Shown here: positions 1 through 5,755 of the stretch, piece by piece
Layout of the letters: each line of letters begins with the position of its first letter
Position numbering within the stretch: position 1 is the first letter of the stretch
From: CAZRRV01 sp964602735
Lineage (GTDB): Bacteria; Bacillota; Clostridia; Oscillospirales; Acutalibacteraceae
NCBI GenBank assembly: GCA_964602735.1
Contig: CAZRRV010000020.1
Location: forward strand, 1-25,918
Direction: 5' to 3'
DNA: 25,918 nt
The notes under the pieces: model-generated
Databases searched by the model: none
The model's input: only the letters and a program-made list of their open reading frames with translations
What the model was told of the DNA's origin: nothing
Program-made: the position numbers and the translations under genes

Positions 1-421
1 CGTCGAGATTTGCCGGACGGCTTCGGCTGGTCCGCAGAGTATAAAACTGTTTCTCATACTCGACGGCATATGTTCCGGCGGGGATCACACCGCAACACTT
101 TTTATTGCCGACTTTACAGTCCCGCGGAATGTCAATCGCTTCGCTTTTTCTTTCGTCTCCGAGCAAATTAACCGTCATTGCCGAAGACGAACCGATGCTC
201 GCCATTTTTGGCGGCCGCCCCGTTTTTGTCGGCTTCAATTCGCCGCCGTCTCCGCTTTTGTAATCCTTGAGAACCGCATTTACAGCCGCATCGCCGAAAC
301 GGGACAAAAAAAGGTTATCTTCATAATTCTTATAACACGCACTGTGCTCGGGATCTTGTTTTTCTTTTTCTATCGGGAATCGTTTTAGCAGTTCATCGGT
401 AATTTTATCACGCAAATCCAT
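1..421 (-). CDS. Partial gene, possible PGN_0703-type restriction endonuclease (3' end cut by window edge)
   Basis: The minus-strand reading from an ATG at 421-419 stays open for 140 codons to the window edge, so only the N-terminal part is visible. A strong GAGGAG ribosome site lies 8 nt before the ATG. The protein starts MDLRDKITDELLKRF, then has YEDNLFLSRFG, a GDGGELKP stretch near residue 55, KMASIGSSSAMTVNLLG near residues 71-87, and RPANLD at the visible end. The order 'DGGEL, then P-K-M, then SSSA-x-x-VN, then P-A-N-L-D' is what I remember of PGN_0703-family putative restriction endonucleases, whose nuclease core would lie beyond the edge. That assignment is from memory of motifs and is tentative. 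The gene follows prs on the same strand but has its own promoter with a homopolymer spacer (478-501). The 56 nt between that promoter and the ATG show no other signal. Confidence 0.55.
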   Translation of the reverse strand, partial: MDLRDKITDELLKRFPIEKEKQDPEHSACYKNYEDNLFLSRFGDAAVNAVLKDYKSGDGGELKPTKTGRPPKMASIGSSSAMTVNLLGDERKSEAIDIPRDCKVGNKKCCGVIPAGTYAVEYEKQFYTLRTSRSRPANLD

Positions 422-477
422 CGGCTGTGCTCCTCTCCGACACGGTGCCGGTTAAATTCTTTCTTTGGTTAGTAGCT

Positions 478-501
478 ATTATATCACCCCCCCCCTGTCA
501 A
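478..501 (-). promoter_or_regulatory. Promoter with a nine-G spacer tract, likely phase-variable
   Basis: Read on the minus strand, a perfect -35 (TTGACA, 501-496) is followed by nine G (495-487), then TGA, then a perfect -10 (TATAAT, 483-478). The spacer is only 12 bp, five short of the usual 17. The -10 carries an extended TGA in front (TGATATAAT). The start of transcription would fall near 471, about 50 nt before the ATG of the partial gene at 421. A G tract between -35 and -10 changes length by slippage in known phase-variable promoters, so 14 G would give the ideal 17-bp spacer. Confidence 0.7.
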
Positions 502-561
502 GACCAGAATGATGATTTTTTACATTATGACGTTTCGCCTTATGACACATCAGCGCCCGCG

Positions 562-1698
562 TTACCCGCGCGGACGCTGACCGTATTTGACGAGGATTTT
601 ATTTATCCTGTCGGCAGGATCGAGCAGTTTGCTGGTGGAATTATCGTAATTGAGAGTATCGATAAAATAGGCGATGTATTTCGACATATCAACGCGGGTA
701 TGCCATTCGCGTTGCAGAAGTTCCGGCGTTGAATAGATCAGGTTGGTGGTGAAAATACGGTCGATAATCCCGCGCTTGTAATAATCGTCGAACTTGTCGA
801 GCCCGTCGACGAACAGCCCGAAGGTCGTAAATATAAATATGCGGTTGGCGTGCATGTCTTTCAGCCTGTCGGCGACATCGAGCATCGATTCCCCGGAGGA
901 GATCATATCGTCGACGATAATCATATCTTTCCCCGCGACATTGTTGCCCAGGAACTCGTGCGCCTCGATGGGATTTTTCCCGTTCACAATTACCGAATAG
1001 TTGCGGCGCTTATAGAACATGCCGAGTTCCAGCCCCAGAACCGACGAATAATAAATACACCTGCTCATCGCGCCCTCGTCGGGCGATATGATCATCATGT
1101 GATCACGGTCGATGTGCAGGTCGGGCACTGTTTTCAGTAAAGCTTTAATCATCTGATAGGTAGGCATTACATTATCGAATCCGTCGAGGGGTATGGCGTT
1201 CTGTATTCGCGGGTCGTGAGCGTCGAACGTTATTATGTTTTTTACCCCCATCGAGACCAGCTCCTGCATTGCCAGCGCACAGTCGAGCGATTCGCGGGTG
1301 GCGCGGCGGTGCTGCCTGCCCTCGTACAGCATGGGCATGATAACCGTAATTCTGCGCGCCTTGCCGCCGAGAGCCATGATAATGCGTTTCAGATCCTGAT
1401 AATGATCGTCGGGACTCATGGGAATCTCCCGGCCGTACATTTTGTAGGTTACGCCGTAATTAAAACAGTCGCAGATGATGTAAACATCCAGTCCGCGCGC
1501 CGTATGCGTAATAACGCCTTTCGCCTCGCCCGACCCGAAACGCGGACATTTGGCGTCGATTACGAACGTATGCTCATCGGGCAGTCCCCGCCACTGAATG
1601 AGGTAATAATCGACCTTCGCGGCGAGTTCCTCGCAGCCACGCATCGGAATAATCGCCAAATCTCCGCACGGATAATGCCCTTTGATACTTATCGACAT
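562..1698 (-). CDS. prs: Ribose-phosphate pyrophosphokinase (PRPP synthetase), long clostridial form
   Basis: Makes 5-phosphoribosyl-1-pyrophosphate from ribose-5-phosphate and ATP, the cytosolic precursor for nucleotides, His and Trp. The protein is 378 residues from the start chosen here. It shows the PRPP-synthetase signature near residues 158-178 (FDAHDPRIQNAIPLDGFDN), an SPDEGAMSR segment near 205-213, and the PRPP-binding loop IIVDDMISSGESM near 260-272. It is longer than the classical form of about 315 residues, with an extra C-terminal stretch; a long form is common in Clostridia. An upstream in-frame ATG (1719) exists, but the predicted transcript would start only about 5 nt before it. 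The ATG at 1698-1696 has AAAGGCGG in front and is preferred. The gene has its own promoter (1731-1758) and no clear terminator in the 140 bp behind it. Confidence 0.93.
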   Translation of the reverse strand: MSISIKGHYPCGDLAIIPMRGCEELAAKVDYYLIQWRGLPDEHTFVIDAKCPRFGSGEAKGVITHTARGLDVYIICDCFNYGVTYKMYGREIPMSPDDHYQDLKRIIMALGGKARRITVIMPMLYEGRQHRRATRESLDCALAMQELVSMGVKNIITFDAHDPRIQNAIPLDGFDNVMPTYQMIKALLKTVPDLHIDRDHMMIISPDEGAMSRCIYYSSVLGLELGMFYKRRNYSVIVNGKNPIEAHEFLGNNVAGKDMIIVDDMISSGESMLDVADRLKDMHANRIFIFTTFGLFVDGLDKFDDYYKRGIIDRIFTTNLIYSTPELLQREWHTRVDMSKYIAYFIDTLNYDNSTSKLLDPADRINKILVKYGQRPRG

Positions 1699-1730
1699 AC
1701 CTGTCCGACCGCCTTTCATCTTCTTGTGTT

Positions 1731-1758
1731 ATTATAGCGCAAACCGCGGGATTGTAAA
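1731..1758 (-). promoter_or_regulatory. prs promoter
   Basis: On the minus strand TTTACA (1758-1753) and TATAAT (1736-1731) are separated by 16 bp. The predicted start near 1724 leaves about 26 nt of leader before the preferred prs ATG at 1698, which helps exclude the upstream ATG at 1719. Confidence 0.7.
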
Positions 1759-1779
1759 AGGACGATCCCAAGCGGCGGT

Positions 1780-2478
1780 TTACCTGCCGCTTATCTGTTC
1801 CTTTAATCCCAGCGGAATAATTTTATTGAAAACGCAGGTGTGCTTCGGGGTAACCAGACGGTTCTCGTGCATGGCGCCGAAGTACCAGTGAGAGTAATCG
1901 CATTCGCTGTCGATCGATTGCAGGAAGCCGTTAAGCATATTCTGGTTGTCGACCCCGCCGGAATTCAGCAGCATCGCGCTTTTTACCGACGACGGCGGTT
2001 CGTGGGTTATGATATAGTCGACGTTGTTCCCGCTTTCTTTCAGCACGGCGTCGGCGTGTTCCATCTCCTCCAGCGTCGGCATTTCCTCGCGCCACCAGCG
2101 CCGGCATTCGGCGCGGATATCTTTATCCAGGCTTTCTCCTCCGCCGAATACGAAGATCCGCACCCCTTCGATATGGAATATTTCGCCCCTGCACAGATGG
2201 TAAAGGTGGCGGTAGACGCGGTGCACAAGTCCGCCTTTCCAGCGGTTTACCCGATATGAACCGAGCCGGCTGAAATTTTCGTGCGCGCCGTCGACAAAAC
2301 ACACGGTGAATTTGCGCGAGCCCAAATACTCGACTGCCTCGCGCTCCCTCTTCCCGCCGTCCCATATAAAGCCGAAATCGCCGCAGACAATGAGCGTATC
2401 ACCCGCTTTGAGCTTCGACCATTCGCGCCCGTAAAGCCGCGACTCGTCGCCGTGCATATCGCCGGTAACCCAAACCAT
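1780..2478 (-). CDS. Metallophosphoesterase-like protein with altered metal-site motifs
   Basis: A calcineurin-like phosphoesterase-family protein of 232 residues. The ATG at 2478 has GGGAGG 6 nt upstream and begins MVWVTGDMHGD; the longer open frame upstream is not used. Conserved motifs seen in order are GDMHGD (residues 6-11, DxH kept), CGDFGFIWDGG (motif II kept) and ITHEPPSS (motif IV His kept). Two motifs differ from the family: the usual GNHE is GAHEN (Asn to Ala) and the usual GHxH near the C-terminus is GAMH (first His to Ala). Both positions normally serve the two-metal centre, so catalysis is doubtful. A hairpin, AGCGGC/GCCGCT, spans the stop codon, with a loose T-rich stretch behind it that could be a weak terminator. 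Substrate is unknown; it is transcribed divergently from the sortase operon. Confidence 0.8.
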   Translation of the reverse strand: MVWVTGDMHGDESRLYGREWSKLKAGDTLIVCGDFGFIWDGGKREREAVEYLGSRKFTVCFVDGAHENFSRLGSYRVNRWKGGLVHRVYRHLYHLCRGEIFHIEGVRIFVFGGGESLDKDIRAECRRWWREEMPTLEEMEHADAVLKESGNNVDYIITHEPPSSVKSAMLLNSGGVDNQNMLNGFLQSIDSECDYSHWYFGAMHENRLVTPKHTCVFNKIIPLGLKEQISGR

Positions 2479-2523
2479 GCTGCGCCTCCCGTTCGCCGCG
2501 TTACAACGGATATTTCCGTAAAC

Positions 2524-2552
2524 ATTATATAACGGCGGATACAAAATTTCAA
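2524..2552 (-). promoter_or_regulatory. Promoter of the metallophosphoesterase-like gene
   Basis: On the minus strand TTGAAA (2552-2547), a 17-bp spacer and a perfect TATAAT (2529-2524). Its -35 lies 18 bp from the -35 of the divergent sortase promoter, so one regulator could cover both. Confidence 0.75.
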
Positions 2553-2570
2553 GCACAACCGCAATCGCTC

Positions 2571-2598
2571 TTGTAATTCGGGAAAAAATCGGTATAAT
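2571..2598 (+). promoter_or_regulatory. Promoter of the sortase operon
   Basis: TTGTAA (2571-2576), a 16-bp spacer and a perfect TATAAT (2593-2598). The start of transcription would be near 2605, giving a leader of about 33 nt that contains the AAAGGAG ribosome site at 2619-2625. Confidence 0.75.
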
Positions 2599-2637
2599 AT
2601 ACAGTATAAACGGCAAAGAAAGGAGCGGCGGACAGTT

Positions 2638-4248
2638 TTGCAAAACGGTTATAACGACAGGAATCGCGGCGAAACGCCCGACGAATACGACAAAGTTTAT
2701 CTGAACGATATTTATCTTCCGAAAGACGATCCCGAAGATTACGACGGCGATGTGCTTTACAGCGGAAGCGGGAAGCACGACGGCTATACGCCGCCGGTGT
2801 CTTATCTGTCAAGCACCCGGTCGGGCGAAGACGTTGCCGGCGGCGACGACGATATGGTTCTGCTGAACGAAACTTTTCTGCGCGGGCACGAAAGCCGGCA
2901 GAACACGCGGCGGGCGCCGGCGAAAAAAAGAGGGAAAAAGAAAACGCGTCACAACCGTTTCGTCAGTTTTCTTTTCCCCTGCAAAGGGGATTCGACCGTC
3001 GAGGTAATAAGGAAGCTGGTTCTGCTTGTCGCGGCGGCGGCGCTTATAGTTTCGTCGGTGTTTTTAACGAACTATCTCGTACAGAAAATACGGTTCGACA
3101 AAGGGCTTGAAGACGCCCGGAAACTGTATGACCCGAATCTCGAAGGATTGGAACAAAACGGCATACAGTCGAAGTTCGAGGCGCTGTACGCAAAAAATCC
3201 CGACCTGCGCGGCTGGCTGACGGTACCCGGCACAAAAACCGACAATCCCGTTTACCAGACCGCCGACAACGATTTTTATTTAACCCACGACCTTAACAGG
3301 AAAAAGAACTCTTACGGCGCGCTGTTTTTAGACTACCGCGACAGTATAACCGTAAGCGGCAACAGTCAAAATCAGGTCATTTACGGCCACCATATGAAAG
3401 ACGGTTCGATGCTCGCGCAAATCACAAAATACCGCGACGTGAATTTTTACAAACAGAACCCGATCATAACCTACAACACACTATACCGCGACGCCAAATA
3501 CAAGGTTTTCGCGGCGTTTATCACGAACGCCGACCCGAAAGACGACAACGGCTATTTCTACAACTACTGTGTTCCCGAATTCAATAATCAGAGTGAATTT
3601 ATGGCGTGGATCGAACAGGCCCGCCGCCGTTCGCTTGTGGTTACCGATGTCGATGTGAAAGATTACGACGAAATTCTAACCCTTTCGACATGCTCCAACG
3701 ATCTTTCAAGCAAGGTAAATCTGCGCTTTGTGGTTATGGGGCGGAAAGTCCGCGAAGGGGAAAAGGCGGAAGTCGATTTAACCGCCGTAAAGCGCAATTC
3801 CAACCCGCTGTACCCCGCGGTATGGTACTCGCGCAAAGGCGGCGCCCGCCCGCAGTTCGCCGACGGGCTTTATCAGTGGCACCCCGGCGACGAGTACGAC
3901 TATTCGAGCGAAAACTCAAGTTCACAGTCGGAATCGTCGCAGCGCCGGCCGGGCAGTGAAGCATCGTCGCAAACCGCTTCCGCGTCGTCGTCATCCTCCA
4001 AACCCGCAACGACATCGCCCAAACCGCCGGACACGAATACGGGAACAACCTCGCCCGCCGGCACACAGTCCGGCTCCGAACCGTCGGGCACGACCTCCCC
4101 GCCCGCCGGGTCACAGCCCAACTCCGAATCTTCGGGCACGAATACGGAAACTTCCTCGCCCGCCGGCAGTCAGCCCGGCTCCGAATCGTCGGGCACGAAT
4201 ACTGAAACCGCCTCGCCCGCCGGCTCACAGCCCGCACCGGCCGCATGA
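2638..4248 (+). CDS. srtB: Class B sortase with long Ser/Thr/Pro C-terminal tail
   Basis: A membrane-anchored transpeptidase of 536 residues that would cut a sorting signal on an exported protein and join it to peptidoglycan or another protein. Layout: a charged cytoplasmic N-terminus (1-120), one membrane segment (about 126-146), the sortase domain (about 170-372), then a low-complexity tail from about 423 to the end. Catalytic residues are visible: His251 in YGHHMKDGSM, Cys352 in TLSTC and Arg363 in LRFVV. The GHHMKDG loop and wide His-Cys spacing fit class B. The start is a TTG at 2638 behind AAAGGAG; the gap of 12 nt is a little long, but no ATG fits. Class B enzymes usually end soon after the Arg, so the tail is unusual. 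No LPxTG-like substrate is encoded in the window. The stop overlaps an ATG (ATGA) of the next frame, so it forms an operon with the carboxypeptidase-like gene. Confidence 0.88.
   Translation: MQNGYNDRNRGETPDEYDKVYLNDIYLPKDDPEDYDGDVLYSGSGKHDGYTPPVSYLSSTRSGEDVAGGDDDMVLLNETFLRGHESRQNTRRAPAKKRGKKKTRHNRFVSFLFPCKGDSTVEVIRKLVLLVAAAALIVSSVFLTNYLVQKIRFDKGLEDARKLYDPNLEGLEQNGIQSKFEALYAKNPDLRGWLTVPGTKTDNPVYQTADNDFYLTHDLNRKKNSYGALFLDYRDSITVSGNSQNQVIYGHHMKDGSMLAQITKYRDVNFYKQNPIITYNTLYRDAKYKVFAAFITNADPKDDNGYFYNYCVPEFNNQSEFMAWIEQARRRSLVVTDVDVKDYDEILTLSTCSNDLSSKVNLRFVVMGRKVREGEKAEVDLTAVKRNSNPLYPAVWYSRKGGARPQFADGLYQWHPGDEYDYSSENSSSQSESSQRRPGSEASSQTASASSSSSKPATTSPKPPDTNTGTTSPAGTQSGSEPSGTTSPPAGSQPNSESSGTNTETSSPAGSQPGSESSGTNTETASPAGSQPAPAA
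4123..4236 (+). repeat. Two tandem 57-bp units in the sortase tail
   Basis: Units at 4123-4179 and 4180-4236 encode SESSGTNTET(S/A)SPAGSQP(G/A), 19 residues each. Degenerate, shorter copies lie just upstream (about 4030-4122). The tract is in frame, so gain or loss of a unit would change tail length without breaking the gene. Confidence 0.85.
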
Positions 4249-4271
4249 CCCGTGACAATCGAGGCTCTCTG

Positions 4272-5579
4272 ATGCCGAAAAAACTTTTATGCGCCGTTTT
4301 GTGCATATGTTTCGGCGCGGCGGTTTTCGCCGTGCCCGCCGCGGCGTATACGCCGTCGGGCTTTACGGTTCAAAGCGACATTGTTTATTTCGCCGACAGT
4401 GAAACCGGCGATTTGCTATACGAAAAAAATTCCGGCAAAAAAGCCTATCCCTCGGCTTTAACCAATATTATGACCGCCGTAATAATCTGCGAAAGCATTA
4501 AAGATTTGCACGCCGAGCAGGTAACCGTACCCGAAGACGCGTACAGCATGATGCTCGGCACGGGCGCATCGACCGCGGGGTTGAAACCCGGCGAGCATCT
4601 TACCGCAGAGGATCTGCTCTATGCCGTCATGCTCAACGCGGCGCCAGACGCCGCCATAACCGCCGCTTACCACATAGCGGGGGATATTCCCTCGTTTGTG
4701 CGGCTTATGAACGAAAAAGCCGAATCTCTCGGCATGAACCACACGAATTACTGCACCGTAACCGGCCTGCACAGCGCCGAACAGTACACCACGGCCGAGG
4801 ATATGTTCCTGCTTGCATCGTACGCCATGCAGATTCCCGCGATAAAAGAGGCGGCGGGTTCCCGCAGGTATACGGTTCCCGCGACCGACAAAAACGATCA
4901 ACGCACGCTTTCGACGACGAATTCGCTTATCGATTCGACCACGGCGTATTACTACCGCTACGCGACGGGCTTGAAAACCGGCTACACCGACGAGGCGGGA
5001 AGGTGTCTCGCCGCGGCGGCTCAGTACGGCGGCAACTCGTACATACTCATTCTGCTGCACGCCCCGAACGACGAAGGCGCCCGCGTTGAATTTAAGGACG
5101 CCGCGAACCTTTTCCGCTGGGCTTTTAACGAATTCGACTATCAGACGGTTTTAACAAAAGATACGCTTGTGGGCGAGGCGGCGGTCGATCTCGCGTGGGA
5201 TGAGGATCATGTTTCGCTTTACCCGCAGAACGATGTTTCGGCGCTTATCCCGAAAGACGCCGATTTATCGACCGTTACCGTAAATTTCAGCTTTGACGCC
5301 GCCGAACACATTGACGCCCCGGTTAAAAAAGGACAGGTAATCGGCACCGGCAAAGTAATGTACGCCGACCAGACCCTTTGCGAAATAAACATAGTCGCGG
5401 GCGAATCCGTAAAGCGCAACGGTTATCTGTGGTTCGCCCGCGGGTTCCGTAAAGTCGTCAATTCCACGGCTTTCCGTATAGCCGTACTGCTGATTTTGCT
5501 CGCAATCGGCGGATTTATTCTGTTCGTGGCGATGATTAACCGTAAAAAACGCCGCAGAAGAGTTTTCCACCGTAAATAA
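4272..5579 (+). CDS. D-alanyl-D-alanine carboxypeptidase family protein, predicted inactive
   Basis: A 435-residue exported protein of the DacF/PBP5 (S11 peptidase) family, which normally trims the last D-Ala from peptidoglycan stems. The ATG at 4272 is chosen over one at 4245 because GAGG lies 7 nt before it and a signal peptide follows at once (MPKKLLCAVLCICFG, cleavage near AAA-Y, residue 25). A C-terminal membrane segment (about 402-422) and a KKRRRR end anchor it. The family fold is clear (YFADSETGDLLYEKNSGKKAYP, LKPGEHLTAEDLLYAVML, KTGYTDEAG), but the active site is not. SxxK is replaced by A62-L-T-N65 in PSALTNIMT. SxN is replaced by A123-A-P125 in MLNAAPDAA. Only KTG (235-237) survives. 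A scaffold, regulator or peptidoglycan-binding role beside the sortase is inferred. Confidence 0.88.
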   Translation: MPKKLLCAVLCICFGAAVFAVPAAAYTPSGFTVQSDIVYFADSETGDLLYEKNSGKKAYPSALTNIMTAVIICESIKDLHAEQVTVPEDAYSMMLGTGASTAGLKPGEHLTAEDLLYAVMLNAAPDAAITAAYHIAGDIPSFVRLMNEKAESLGMNHTNYCTVTGLHSAEQYTTAEDMFLLASYAMQIPAIKEAAGSRRYTVPATDKNDQRTLSTTNSLIDSTTAYYYRYATGLKTGYTDEAGRCLAAAAQYGGNSYILILLHAPNDEGARVEFKDAANLFRWAFNEFDYQTVLTKDTLVGEAAVDLAWDEDHVSLYPQNDVSALIPKDADLSTVTVNFSFDAAEHIDAPVKKGQVIGTGKVMYADQTLCEINIVAGESVKRNGYLWFARGFRKVVNSTAFRIAVLLILLAIGGFILFVAMINRKKRRRRVFHRK

Positions 5580-5594
5580 GCTACATATCACGCT

Positions 5595-5613
5595 AATATC
5601 GGCCCGATATTTT
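5595..5613 (+). terminator. Weak terminator-like hairpin behind the carboxypeptidase-like gene
   Basis: A 7-bp stem AATATCG/CGATATT with a GCC loop, followed by only a few T. It is AT-rich and short, so termination may be partial. Confidence 0.35.
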
Positions 5614-5659
5614 GGCTAAAAGTTATATATTTTAATTTTCCGGCAGATTGTACTTTATA

Positions 5660-5688
5660 TTTTCACGGATTTTTGATAAAATTATAAA
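5660..5688 (+). promoter_or_regulatory. Candidate ppdK promoter
   Basis: TTTTCA (5660-5665), 17 bp, TATAAA (5683-5688) in an AT-rich stretch before ppdK. Other overlapping -10-like sites exist here, so the exact position is uncertain. Confidence 0.35.
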
Positions 5689-5755
5689 GTTATAAAGCGG
5701 CGCGGCGGATTTTACCCTGCCGCCCCGCGCATAAATTAAACGGGAGGAAAATTTA

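Noticed and set aside
3734..4306. Antisense frame of 190 codons under the sortase tail
   Set aside because: It is the shadow of the Ser/Thr/Pro repeat tract, Arg-rich and without a ribosome site.
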